From contig NZ_OY761461.1 of the NCBI RefSeq assembly GCF_963664555.1, positions 4,567,769 through 4,631,768 of the forward strand: a DNA stretch of 64,000 bases, given 5' to 3'. Positions 25,375 to 34,154 of the stretch are shown piece after piece. Within the stretch, counting starts at the first letter, position 1. Every line of letters begins with the position of its first letter. Both the position numbers and the translations under genes were made by a program. Under the pieces are notes generated by a model. That model ran no database searches and was not told the DNA's origin. It saw only the letters and a list, made by a program, of their open reading frames with translations. The stretch is from Labilibaculum sp. (GTDB lineage Bacteria; Bacteroidota; Bacteroidia; Bacteroidales; Marinifilaceae).

Positions 25375-27858
25375 TTAAAATTTTATGGGATTATCTACCT
25401 TTTGCTTCATCAAGGCAATGTCCAAAACTTCCATAATCTCATCAACAAAGTGAAATTTAAGACCTTTTAAATAAATATCCTTAATTTCCTCAATGTCTTT
25501 TTTATTCTGATTGCAAAGTATAATTTCCTTAATTCCAGCTCTCTTGGCAGCAAGAATCTTTTCCTTAATTCCTCCAACCGGCAACACTTTTCCGCGAAGA
25601 GTAATTTCACCAGTCATAGCCAAGTGTTTTTTCACTTTGCGTTGTGTGAAAATTGAAGCCATGGCAGTCACCATAGTAACTCCAGCTGAAGGTCCGTCTT
25701 TTGGAATTGCTCCTTCGGGTACGTGAACATGAAGATTCCACTCATCGAAAGTTTCCTTTTTAATCCCCAATGCACCACAGTGTGCTCTCAAATATTCTTG
25801 TGCCAGCAATGCTGATTCTTTCATAACATCGCCCAGGTTCCCGGTAAGAGTTAATTTCCCTTTACCAGCCGACAAACTTGATTCGATGAACAAAATTTCA
25901 CCACCAACCGAAGTCCAGGCCAAACCCGTAACCACACCGGCATATTCATTTCCCTGATATTTATCTCTGTTAAAGATTGGTGCACCTAAAAGTTCTTTAA
26001 GATCCGAAATCTTTATATTGATATCATATTCCTCTTCCATTGCAACCTTACGGGCAATACGTCTCATTAACTTGGCAATTCGTTGATCCAAAGCTCTTAC
26101 ACCCGACTCACGAGTATATTTATCGATGATTTCGGCAATTACCTCCTTCGAAATTTTAATATTATCAGCAGTAATACCATGATTCTCCATTTGCTTCGGA
26201 ATCAAATGAGTCTTGGCAATCTGTACTTTTTCTTCCTGAATGTAACCACTTACATCAATCATTTCCATACGATCGCGAAGAGGAGCTGAAATCGCCCCGA
26301 TATTATTGGCTGTTGCTACAAACATCACATTCGACAAGTCGTAGTCTACATCCAAAAAGTTATCGTGAAAAGCACTGTTCTGCTCAGGATCAAGAACCTC
26401 TAACAAAGCGGAAGATGGATCCCCTCTAAAATCACTGCTTACTTTATCAATCTCATCTAAAATAAAAACAGGATTGGATGAACCGGCTTTTTTCATTCCC
26501 TGAATAATTCGTCCAGGCATTGCTCCAATATATGTTTTTCTGTGACCACGAATTTCTGACTCATCGTGTAATCCACCTAGAGACATTCTGGCATATTTTC
26601 TATCCAAAGCTCTCGCAATGGATTTTCCTAAAGATGTTTTACCAACCCCCGGAGGTCCGTATAAACATAAAATTGGTGATTTTAAATCTCCTTTTAGTTT
26701 TAATACAGCCAAATGCTCAATAATTCTGTCTTTTACTATCTCCAAACCAAAGTGATCCTGATCTAGAATTTTCTGCGCTCTTTTCAAGTTGAAATTATCC
26801 TGGGTGTATTCGCTCCATGGCAAATCAAGCAACTCCTCAAGGTAATTTAACTGTACCGAATATTCTGCCGAAGCAGGATTCAGACGTTGAAGTTTATTCA
26901 ATTCTTTTTCAAAAACAGCTGCAACTTCGTCGGTCCATTTTTTAGTTTGTGCCCTTTCTTCCAACTCTTCAACATCCTGATCATTCGGACCTCCGCCCAA
27001 TTCATCCTGAATGGTTTTCATTTGCTGATGCAGCAGGTATTCTCTTTGCTGCTGATCCATATCGGTTTTCACCTTGGTCTGAATATCATCTTTCAGCTCC
27101 AAAACCTGCACTTCACGAACCAATAATTCCAAAAGCTTCATTGCTCTGCCACCAATCTCATCAATCTCCAGCAACTTCTGTTTTTGGTTGTGCTTAATTT
27201 CAGAATTGCTTGAAATAAAGTTGATTAAAAACGAAGCTCCTTCGATATTCTTGATTGCAAAACTAGCCTCATTAGGAATGTGCGGCGACAATTTAATCAC
27301 CTTAACCGCCATATCCTTAACAGATGATATAAGTGCCTTAAATTCATTATCTTCCTCCTCAGGACGAATATCTTTCAGTGTTTTAATCTTAGCAATGTGG
27401 TAAGGCTCCTCTGAAATCATTTCCTGCAGCTCAAACCTCTTTTTACCCTGTAAAATAACTGTGGTAGAACCATCAGGCATTTCCAAAATTTTGATAATCT
27501 GAGCAACCGTTCCAATTTTATATATATCATCAAAATGTGGATCTTCAACACTCAAATCGATTTGAGTAGCTGCACCTAACATCCCTTTCTTGCTGTATAC
27601 TTCACGAACTAATTTCAAGGATTTTTCTCTCCCTACCGAAATAGGAATTACTACGCCAGGAAACAGAACCGTGTTACGAAGAGGCAAAATTGGCAAACTG
27701 TCAGGAACAACCAGTTCATCCAGCGTATTTTCATCCTCATCGGTTATAATTGGAATAAAATCTGAATCTTCATCCATCATATTCGTTAATGCGATATCAC
27801 TTATATTGATTTCAATCTTTCTACTCATTATTTTGCTTGTCATGTTCTCATTACTCAC
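25375..27858 (-). CDS. lon: ATP-dependent protease Lon
   Basis: 827 residues. An N-terminal substrate-binding LON domain (PILPLRNTVLFPGVVIPISV) is followed by the AAA+ module with Walker A CLYGPPGVGKTSLGKSIARA, Walker B PVFILDEIDKV and sensor regions. The C-terminal peptidase has the Ser-Lys dyad (PKDGPSAGVTMVTA, then GIKEKILAAKRAG). Lon degrades misfolded and regulatory proteins in the cytoplasm. It has its own terminator. Upstream, at 27941-27955 on the minus strand, a TGGCAT-N5-TTGC sequence fits the sigma-54 pattern. Confidence 0.97.
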   Translation of the reverse strand: MSNENMTSKIMSRKIEINISDIALTNMMDEDSDFIPIITDEDENTLDELVVPDSLPILPLRNTVLFPGVVIPISVGREKSLKLVREVYSKKGMLGAATQIDLSVEDPHFDDIYKIGTVAQIIKILEMPDGSTTVILQGKKRFELQEMISEEPYHIAKIKTLKDIRPEEEDNEFKALISSVKDMAVKVIKLSPHIPNEASFAIKNIEGASFLINFISSNSEIKHNQKQKLLEIDEIGGRAMKLLELLVREVQVLELKDDIQTKVKTDMDQQQREYLLHQQMKTIQDELGGGPNDQDVEELEERAQTKKWTDEVAAVFEKELNKLQRLNPASAEYSVQLNYLEELLDLPWSEYTQDNFNLKRAQKILDQDHFGLEIVKDRIIEHLAVLKLKGDLKSPILCLYGPPGVGKTSLGKSIARALDRKYARMSLGGLHDESEIRGHRKTYIGAMPGRIIQGMKKAGSSNPVFILDEIDKVSSDFRGDPSSALLEVLDPEQNSAFHDNFLDVDYDLSNVMFVATANNIGAISAPLRDRMEMIDVSGYIQEEKVQIAKTHLIPKQMENHGITADNIKISKEVIAEIIDKYTRESGVRALDQRIAKLMRRIARKVAMEEEYDINIKISDLKELLGAPIFNRDKYQGNEYAGVVTGLAWTSVGGEILFIESSLSAGKGKLTLTGNLGDVMKESALLAQEYLRAHCGALGIKKETFDEWNLHVHVPEGAIPKDGPSAGVTMVTAMASIFTQRKVKKHLAMTGEITLRGKVLPVGGIKEKILAAKRAGIKEIILCNQNKKDIEEIKDIYLKGLKFHFVDEIMEVLDIALMKQKVDNPIKF

Positions 27859-28016
27859 TATAAGGAAACAAACTGATGCCCTATTTAAAGTGACAAAATG
27901 TCTGTTCCTGCCAAAATTAATTGGTCACCATTTACTAGGCAATAGCTATGCCAAAATAAAAAATGAGCTCTATCAGTTAACAGAAAGAACTCACATTAAT
28001 ATAATAAGGATTTGTG

Positions 28017-29207
28017 TTAAAATGATTTCCGATACTCTTTGGTCATTTCAAATACGTTAGTCAAGATATTTTTCTCCACCTCATTAAATTCCATACCTCT
28101 ACGTTGCATTACCAAACCAGCAACTTCGAAAGTTGCTTTCAATCTATACTCCTTAAAACCATGATTTCCGCCCATTGCAAAAGAGGGAATAAAATTACGG
28201 GGGAACCCAGCTCCAAACACATTAGCACTCACACCAATAACAGTCCCGGTATTCAACATGGTATTAATCCCGCATTTAGAATGATCACCCATAATAGTAC
28301 CACAAAATTGCAAACCTGTTTTTTCAAAACTATCACTGGAATAGCTCCACAATTTAACTTCCGAATAATTGTTTTTCAGATTTGAATTATTTGTATCTGC
28401 TCCAATATTGCACCATTCACCCAATACTGCATTTCCTAAAAATCCATCATGCGCTTTGCTCGAATAACCAAACAACACCACATTATTTAATTCTCCGCCA
28501 CATTTGCAATATGGTCCTAACGTAGTTGCTCCATACACCTTGGCTCCCATTTTTAGTTCTGCATGCTCGCACATGGACAAAGGACCACGCACCAAACATC
28601 CTTCCATAATAACTGCATCTTTTCCAATATAAATTGGGCCATCAGTAGCATTTAATGTTGCAAATTCTACTTTTGCTCCTTCTTCAAGAAATACATTCTC
28701 TCTTCCAAGAACATTTACCGTATCACTTATTTTCTGCGATTTTCTTCCTTTGGTCAGCAATTCAAAATCGGCACGAAGAGCCTTGTCATTGCTTCCAAAT
28801 ATATGGTAAGGCATTGCTATTCGATCAACAGCCTGTTTATACGCAACTTTAACTTTTGCTTCAATTCCTTCCTTGTTCACCAACTCAAGGTCAGCAGTCA
28901 AAAAATTAGCCGCCAGAATAACTCCATCCTTTGCAAGATACTCTCCCACTTTTAAATTCAGAATTGCATCTTTCAACCTCTCATCCGGAAGTACCGAACC
29001 ATTAATCAATACATTTTGTTCCTGAACAAAGATTGGATATTTTACAGATAAATAATCCTGCGTAAAATGACTTAAGCTGGCTGTAAGATATTTCTCCCAT
29101 TTTTCGCGAATGCTTAAAATGCCAACCCGAATCTCAGATACCGGACGTGTAAATGTGAGTGGACGCAGATCATTCCATGCCCCATCATCAAAAAGAATAT
29201 AATTCAT
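28017..29207 (-). CDS. GlmU-like nucleotidyltransferase/acetyltransferase
   Basis: 396 residues. It belongs to the Bacteroidota GlmU-like family (TIGR03991). The N-terminus MNYILFDDGAWNDLRPLTFTRPVSEIR is the family's divergent nucleotidyltransferase start. The C-terminal half is a left-handed beta helix with hexapeptide repeats (VIMEGCLVRGPLSM, AKVYGATTLGPYCKCGGELN, GHSKCGINTMLNTGTVIG). It is thought to act on a sugar phosphate for cell-wall or surface glycan precursors; exact substrate is inferred from family. Transcribed after the rpmE2 terminator, so it likely uses partial read-through or its own promoter. Confidence 0.88.
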   Translation of the reverse strand: MNYILFDDGAWNDLRPLTFTRPVSEIRVGILSIREKWEKYLTASLSHFTQDYLSVKYPIFVQEQNVLINGSVLPDERLKDAILNLKVGEYLAKDGVILAANFLTADLELVNKEGIEAKVKVAYKQAVDRIAMPYHIFGSNDKALRADFELLTKGRKSQKISDTVNVLGRENVFLEEGAKVEFATLNATDGPIYIGKDAVIMEGCLVRGPLSMCEHAELKMGAKVYGATTLGPYCKCGGELNNVVLFGYSSKAHDGFLGNAVLGEWCNIGADTNNSNLKNNYSEVKLWSYSSDSFEKTGLQFCGTIMGDHSKCGINTMLNTGTVIGVSANVFGAGFPRNFIPSFAMGGNHGFKEYRLKATFEVAGLVMQRRGMEFNEVEKNILTNVFEMTKEYRKSF

Positions 29208-29252
29208 TGTAGTAGTGATTTAAATCCGAAGGATTTTTATGTATGATCAAAA

Positions 29253-29287
29253 ATAAAAAAAAGCCTCGAATAATCGAGGCTTTTTCT
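29253..29287 (-). terminator. Terminator of rpmE2
   Basis: AAAAAGCCTCGA facing TCGAGGCTTTTT with an ATAA loop, about 25 bases beyond the L31 stop. Both flanks are A/T runs. Confidence 0.88.
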
Positions 29288-29309
29288 TAATATGGTAGAT
29301 TTTTTAATC

Positions 29310-29573
29310 TTACTTCTTGTTACCGTCCATGTGTTTCTTGTAACGATTCATGAACTTATCAACACGACCAGCAGTATCTACTAATGTCATCTTACCTGTA
29401 TAGAAAGGATGAGATGTATTAGAGATCTCAAGCTTAATAACTGGGTACTCAATACCTTCGAACTCAATAGTCTCTTTAGTTCTAGCAGTCGACTTAGCAA
29501 TAAAAACATTTTCGTTTGACATGTCTTTAAAAGCTACAAGACGGTAATTTTCCGGATGTATTCCTTGTTTCAT
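29310..29573 (-). CDS. rpmE2: 50S ribosomal protein L31 type B
   Basis: 87 residues from the ATG at 29573 (MKQGIHPENYRLVAFKDMSN); an in-frame longer version to 29609 is less likely. It shows the type B L31 pattern with IKLEISNTSHPFYTGKM and VDKFMNRYKK. The zinc-binding cysteines of the type A form are absent, so this is the zinc-independent form. A textbook Bacteroidota promoter lies directly upstream, and a terminator downstream, so it is probably monocistronic. Confidence 0.96.
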   Translation of the reverse strand: MKQGIHPENYRLVAFKDMSNENVFIAKSTARTKETIEFEGIEYPVIKLEISNTSHPFYTGKMTLVDTAGRVDKFMNRYKKHMDGNKK

Positions 29574-29616
29574 TTTAATATCCTTTAGTTTCTTATAATC
29601 TACTTCCAATAGGCTG

Positions 29617-29648
29617 CAAAGGTAGATATTGTAATTTGTTTTGCAAAA
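29617..29648 (-). promoter_or_regulatory. Bacteroidota promoter of rpmE2
   Basis: On the minus strand TTTTG (29648-29644) and TACCTTTG (29624-29617) are separated by exactly 19 bases, a full match to the Bacteroidota housekeeping pattern TTTG-N19-TAnnTTTG. It lies about 45 bases before the L31 start. Confidence 0.82.
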
Positions 29649-29659
29649 GAATAAATAAA

Positions 29660-30874
29660 TTATTCTTCACTTTCCGTTACTTTTTTCTCTTTTACCTTAC
29701 TTCCCCTGTTCTCCAGAGGAATAATAGGGGTCCGTTTAAAGGGTTTATTAGGGTCAAAAAGCAGACGATAGGTATAATGCGTCTTCATTTTCACACCTCC
29801 AACCGACTCATAAATAGAAATCATTTTCGGATTAAAATCTCCCACCCACGAAAGTTCAACTTCTTTGTAATGTGACTTCCTCTTCATAACCTTATCCATG
29901 TGCCAGAAAATTGCCGACTCAACACCAAAACGCTGATATTTAGGAGTAACACCCATAATTGTGATCCGGGCTCGGGTAATCGTTTTCTTTTTTAAATGGT
30001 ATAAAAATTTCAGTTTGTTCCAGAAATTAAACTTCCCATTCATTTTTATTAATATCTGATTGATATCCGGCATCATCACAAAAAATGCAATTGGATTTCC
30101 CTCGTGATAAGCAAACCAAATAAATTCTTCGTCGATAACTCCTTTTCCATCACGAGCCATTTTACGGATATCTTCAGGATCAATCGGCGAGAAATTGTTA
30201 TGAAATTTCCATGCCTCATTGTATATCGTAATTATATCCTGTATGTATTTTTCAGATTTTTCAAACGAAAAATGCTCGAAAGTAAATCCTGGCTTTTTGG
30301 CAACCCACTCGGCAATCTTCCAAAATCTTTCCGGGAATGGTTTGGTTCTGTCAAGGTGGTAGCTATACTGTTCAAAGAACACCTTAAAGCCATACTCCTC
30401 GAAAAATGCCTTGTAGTATTTCTGATGATATGGCATTCCATACCCCTGAGACATAAAACCATCAACTAAAAGCCCCCAATGATTGTCATTCTCGCCAAAA
30501 TTTATAGGCCCATCCATGGCTTCCATACCACGATCCTTTAACCATTCCTTAGCTGTACCAAACAATAGAAATGCTGCCTTTTTGTCATTTATACATTCGA
30601 AAAAACCACATCCGCCTGTCGGCTGATCAAAAGAAAAAGCTTTATTGGTGTTGATAAACGCCGCTATCCGGCCAATTACTTTTCCTTCATCGTTTTGCAG
30701 TATCCACCGGCATGCCTCACCATGCTTAAAGAATGAATTTTCCTTCGGATCAAATATACCTTCTATCTCAGCATCCAACGGACAAGCATAATTGGAATCA
30801 TCTTTATAAATGATTCTGGCAATATCTAAAAAATCTTTTTGATGCGTATGATCTAAAACTTCAACTATCCTCAC
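29660..30874 (-). CDS. GNAT-like acetyltransferase-fold protein
   Basis: 404 residues. The sequence shows a GNAT-like start (DDSNYACPLDAEIEGIFDPK, GKVIGRIAAFINTN) and a GPINFGENDNHWGLLVDGF motif. The C-terminal half contains ITIMGVTPKYQRFGVESAIF, resembling the acyl-CoA-binding R/Q-x-x-G-x-G/A loop, then EVELSWVGDFNPKMISIYES. Such two-part GNAT-like proteins are widespread in Bacteroidota without known substrate. The C-terminal 30 residues are basic and disordered. It follows the Bax-inhibitor gene by about 48 bases and may share its transcript. Confidence 0.75.
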   Translation of the reverse strand: MRIVEVLDHTHQKDFLDIARIIYKDDSNYACPLDAEIEGIFDPKENSFFKHGEACRWILQNDEGKVIGRIAAFINTNKAFSFDQPTGGCGFFECINDKKAAFLLFGTAKEWLKDRGMEAMDGPINFGENDNHWGLLVDGFMSQGYGMPYHQKYYKAFFEEYGFKVFFEQYSYHLDRTKPFPERFWKIAEWVAKKPGFTFEHFSFEKSEKYIQDIITIYNEAWKFHNNFSPIDPEDIRKMARDGKGVIDEEFIWFAYHEGNPIAFFVMMPDINQILIKMNGKFNFWNKLKFLYHLKKKTITRARITIMGVTPKYQRFGVESAIFWHMDKVMKRKSHYKEVELSWVGDFNPKMISIYESVGGVKMKTHYTYRLLFDPNKPFKRTPIIPLENRGSKVKEKKVTESEE

Positions 30875-30921
30875 TCGATTCGCTTTATTTAAGTTCTTTA
30901 ATTTAGGATTCCAATGCCATT

Positions 30922-31677
30922 TTATCGTTTGGCCAATTTTGAGAGTAATCTCAACAACTCAACATACAACCAAACCAATGTTACCATTAACCCAAATGCA
31001 CCATACCACTCCATGTATTTTGGAGCTCCGGATTGAGCACCTTTTTCAATAAAATCAAAATCTAAAACTAAATTAAGTGCAGCGATAACAACAATAAACA
31101 GACTAATACCAATACTTAGTAAACCAGAATCATTTGCAATGTTTAAGCCAAAACCAAACATTCCCAAAATCCAATTCAACATGTAAAATATAAATATTCC
31201 GCCTGTTGCAGCAATCACACCTGTTTTAAACTTCTCTGTTACTTTAATAAATCCAGTTTTATAGGCAAAAAGCATTGCAAACAAAGTTGCAAATGTTAAG
31301 CCAACAGCCTGTACCACAATACCTGGATAGGCTGAATTCATCATTGCCGACAATCCGCCTAACATAAGGCCTTCGGCTAAAGCATAAAACGGAGCCGTAT
31401 AGGGCGACCAAACAGGCTTAAATGCAGTAACAACGGCAAGAATCAATCCACCAATTGCTCCACCAATTAACCATGGAAGAACCACTGATGAATCCATCGA
31501 ATCATTGAATAATCCCCATGTGTAACTTGCTGCAGCTACCAGAAAAAACAATAGCAAACCAACTTTATTAACGGTTCCATTTACCGTCATCGTTTCACTC
31601 TCACTGTACGATCCATTTCTTGATGCGTAAAAAATCTTTTCGCTCAGAACTGGATTAGAACTTTTTGTATATCCCAT
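30922..31677 (-). CDS. Bax inhibitor-1/YccA family membrane protein
   Basis: 251 residues. After a hydrophilic N-terminus with RNGSYSESETMTVNGTVNK come seven membrane helices. Family segments are FYALAEGLMLGGLSAMMNSAYPG, ATLFAMLFAYKTGFIKVTEKF and LNLVLDFDFIEKGAQSGAPK near the end. That last stretch carries the acidic DFDFIE cluster, as in the calcium-sensing pair of bacterial homologs. The family is known for calcium or proton leak channels; the role here is inferred. Confidence 0.9.
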   Translation of the reverse strand: MGYTKSSNPVLSEKIFYASRNGSYSESETMTVNGTVNKVGLLLFFLVAAASYTWGLFNDSMDSSVVLPWLIGGAIGGLILAVVTAFKPVWSPYTAPFYALAEGLMLGGLSAMMNSAYPGIVVQAVGLTFATLFAMLFAYKTGFIKVTEKFKTGVIAATGGIFIFYMLNWILGMFGFGLNIANDSGLLSIGISLFIVVIAALNLVLDFDFIEKGAQSGAPKYMEWYGAFGLMVTLVWLYVELLRLLSKLAKR

Positions 31678-31809
31678 GTGTGTTAACTCTTAATCTTTAA
31701 AAATCTATTCTTAAAATTTCGCAAAAAATACGTTTCAAATTTACTTTGTTTAATTTTCTTTTCCTAGATATGAATGCCATATCACATCATAAAATATCTT
31801 AAAAAACAC

Positions 31810-32484
31810 TTATAAATTAAGTTCATATTGAAGATCATCCCAAATCTCCCTCCAGTCCTCATCCTCTCTTTTTAATTCGCAAACCAAATCAACAAGCTTA
31901 TTCACAACAACATCTCCTCTTCGGGCAATCTTCCCTAAGGCTCTTTTTACCTGATTTAAAAAATAAGCATCCTCAAATTTCTTTGGCAGCATTTCTATAA
32001 AATCAATAAACAGCCTGTCACTCTCCTCTTTCTTATCCATTGCAAGGCGTCCAACAACCATTACTGCACACACCTGTTTTGCTATATTCTCACTTTTTAA
32101 CCACTCTTTAACAAGCGCTTTTGCATTAGGGAGGTATTGAAACAAATTCATGCTTGCCTGCTCCAACAATTCATTTGAATCCATTTCAGCGAACCAACGC
32201 TCCAACTGCTCTTCGGTCACTTTTGCAGGTTCTTCGAGAAGGGTTGCCACAATTTTAGATTCACGAAAACCTTTGGTCCATAATTTATGTGCTAAAAGAT
32301 GATCCTTCTGATAATCCCTCCCTATTTCACGCAAATTTACAATTGTTGCTCCCAATGATTTTGAGTAGTTCAATCCAAATTTTTTCATTTCATGATGAGT
32401 CTCACCATTACGAAGAATTTGAATTTTCTTGAAAATTTCCTGAAACAATTCTTCTGTTTCTTTCCTATCGATAAAAAAATCCAT
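31810..32484 (-). CDS. DNA alkylation repair (AlkD-like) HEAT-repeat protein
   Basis: 224 residues, all helical. The N-terminal part (MKKFGLNYSKSLGATIVNLREIGRDYQKDHLLAHKLW) and the following SKIVATLLEEP match the AlkD-like fold, which removes bulky or cationic alkylated bases. A shorter family variant is seen here. Conserved residues used for base excision cannot be confirmed from sequence alone. A TACCTTTG element at 32510-32517 (minus) may be its -7 box. Confidence 0.75.
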   Translation of the reverse strand: MDFFIDRKETEELFQEIFKKIQILRNGETHHEMKKFGLNYSKSLGATIVNLREIGRDYQKDHLLAHKLWTKGFRESKIVATLLEEPAKVTEEQLERWFAEMDSNELLEQASMNLFQYLPNAKALVKEWLKSENIAKQVCAVMVVGRLAMDKKEESDRLFIDFIEMLPKKFEDAYFLNQVKRALGKIARRGDVVVNKLVDLVCELKREDEDWREIWDDLQYELNL

Positions 32485-32567
32485 TTTACTAAAATTAGTT
32501 AACTGCCTGCAAAGGTAGAGTTTATAATCCTTTCAGAATATTTTTTTGTATTTTTTTCACAAAACAC

Positions 32568-32599
32568 TTGGAGAATAATTAAAGATTTCTCTATATTTG
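32568..32599 (+). promoter_or_regulatory. Bacteroidota promoter of tRNA-His
   Basis: TTG (32568-32570) and a perfect TATATTTG (32592-32599) are 21 bases apart, about 20 bases before the tRNA. Confidence 0.7.
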
Positions 32600-32619
32600 C
32601 ACCGCATTAGAGCAAAAAT

Positions 32620-32694
32620 GGTGATTGTAGCTCAGTTGGTTAGAGCGCTGGATTGTGGTTCCAGAGGTCGCCGGTTCGAGACCGGTCTTTCACC
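32620..32694 (+). tRNA. tRNA-His (anticodon GTG)
   Basis: The cloverleaf is clear. D-arm GCTC/GAGC, anticodon stem CTGGA/TCCAG with loop TTGTGGT (anticodon GTG), T-arm CCGG-TTCGAGA-CCGG. A G at position -1 opposite C73 is the identity element of tRNA-His. The acceptor stem GTGATTG/CTTTCAC has two apparent U-U pairs (positions 5:68 and 6:67). CCA is not encoded. Confidence 0.95.
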
Positions 32695-32713
32695 CTAGAT
32701 AAAAAGTCAATAA

Positions 32714-32742
32714 AGATGCGCCTTACGGCGCATTTTTTTATG
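32714..32742 (+). terminator. Terminator after tRNA-His
   Basis: ATGCGCC-TTAC-GGCGCAT followed by TTTTTTATGG, about 20 bases past the tRNA. Confidence 0.85.
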
Positions 32743-32911
32743 GCTAAAATTATAGACCTACTACGGATCAATTTAAATATAATAACTTTTAAATCAAACA
32801 ATTACAGTCACTTCTATTAAAAACTCATCCTACAACTCCTGAAACGAAACCTGTAATTGTTAAAATAATATTTCATCGGAATTTTCTCGTAACACATCTA
32901 TATCCCTTTTG
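32743..32911. other. Intergenic, no feature
   Basis: AT-rich sequence after the tRNA terminator. I see nothing in it. Confidence 0.4.
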
Positions 32912-33073
32912 TTATTGGTAAGAAATTGAGGAATTCAATGATAAAGTCCAAGAATAAGATAACCAAACCCAATATACAGCCAACAATAATATCACAAAAA
33001 ATAATACAACCAAAAGTCTGTCAATCACTTTGGCTCTTGTACTAAAAACATCATAATTATTCATCTTAATCAT
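32912..33073 (-). CDS. Possible small membrane protein (53 residues)
   Basis: An ATG at 33073 opens 53 codons: MIKMNNYDVFSTRAKVIDRL, then a long hydrophobic helix (LLVVLFFVILLLAVYWVWL), then SYSWTLSLNSSISYQ. Positive residues before the helix and polar ones after would place it N-in as a single-pass membrane protein. It lies about 50 bases beyond the stop of the HTH gene at 33125 on the same strand. It is too short for statistical support, and no ribosome site is seen, as is common in this phylum. Confidence 0.35.
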   Translation of the reverse strand: MIKMNNYDVFSTRAKVIDRLLVVLFFVILLLAVYWVWLSYSWTLSLNSSISYQ

Positions 33074-33124
33074 ACTTACATTACAAAAACACGAAAAAAA
33101 AGCAACTGTGTGATTTTTAATTTC

Positions 33125-33394
33125 TCAGTCGTATTCTACATTAAACAACTCTTTTTTATTTATTGGTCTGGGTGGAGTATTATATAAATCTTCAGGATTG
33201 CATTCAAAAAAATCAGCAAGTCTTATAATTACTTCAGAAGGAAAATCTTTTGAAGAACCCTCCGGTGCATTAAGAATCCTGCTAACATGCTCTCTTGTTC
33301 TACCCATCATCATTGCAATTGCTTTTCTGAGAGCAACTCCTTCCTTAGCTTTTAAATTCCCCAATCGATCATTGATATTAAATTTTTTTTGCAT
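33125..33394 (-). CDS. Small XRE-type helix-turn-helix regulator
   Basis: 89 residues. The core, ALRKAIAMMMGRTREHVSRILN then SEVIIRLADFFECNPEDLYN, is an XRE/Cro-type HTH. The second half resembles the usual ending of these domains (choice of active state by FF-C-P-DLY). It is divergent from the HTH gene at 33537 across a 142-base gap, a common arrangement for regulators that control each other. No phage or toxin gene is adjacent, so the target is unknown. Confidence 0.8.
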   Translation of the reverse strand: MQKKFNINDRLGNLKAKEGVALRKAIAMMMGRTREHVSRILNAPEGSSKDFPSEVIIRLADFFECNPEDLYNTPPRPINKKELFNVEYD

Positions 33395-33536
33395 TGAATA
33401 CCGCTATTTTAAAACTATTGCTTAATTTGTGCGCTAGAGATCACATAACTCTTATTCTATTTCATAATAAAGATTACGAATTTCACAAAGCTGTCCAAAT
33501 TAAACAGACACTTTTTGATTAAATAATTCACACCTT

Positions 33537-33936
33537 ATGTCAAAAGGCGATATTATAAAAACATTAATTAGGGAATCGGGGTTGCCAATTACTGAAATTG
33601 CAAGAAGAATCAATGTTGACAGGCGAACAATATATGCCTATATGAAGAAAGACAATTGGAAACCTGAAACCTTACAACAGATTTCAATTGCCTGTAATAA
33701 AGATGCCAACTATTTGCTAAAAAAAATATTGGACAGCAACACTAAGCAAGGAGAAGATAAACAGATAAAAATAGAAGAACCAGATGTAATCTATCACAAT
33801 AAAAAAAAAAATAAACAATCTTTTAAACGAAAATGCAGTCCTCTTACACAAATTGGTAGATTTACAGGAGAAACACATTCTACTGCACGAGGAGTATTTA
33901 CAATTAAAAAACAATCTACAACCGAAACGTAAATAA
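33537..33936 (+). CDS. HTH regulator with C-terminal leucine zipper, out of frame at an 11-A tract
   Basis: The N-terminal 60 residues are a helix-turn-helix (LPITEIARRINVDRRTIYAYMKK, then WKPETLQQISIAC). At 33801-33811 lies a run of 11 A. As written, the frame continues to a stop at 33932 with a composition-poor tail. With 10 A the frame instead reads KKINNLLNENAVLLHKLVDL, then QEKHILLHEEYLQLKNNLQ, ending at 33936. This is a strong leucine-zipper coiled coil. The second reading is clearly the meaningful one, so I give the end at 33936. Either an error, phase variation or slippage at the tract explains the frame. The partner of the zipper is probably itself. Confidence 0.75.
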
Positions 33937-34154
33937 CCTTACTTAAACTCATCCTATTCGCATCCGCTTTGACTTAAATCTTATTGGAATTACAAAAACC
34001 AATAATCACATCCATACAATTCCGATTTTTACGGCTATTTTTGCACTCAATAAAATTCTCAACTTCCAAAAAAAAGAGTTGGGATATCTATTGTTAGTGG
34101 TGGCTTATTTTTCTCACAAGTCAAACTAAAGCTTTCAAAAAACAGAATTACGTA

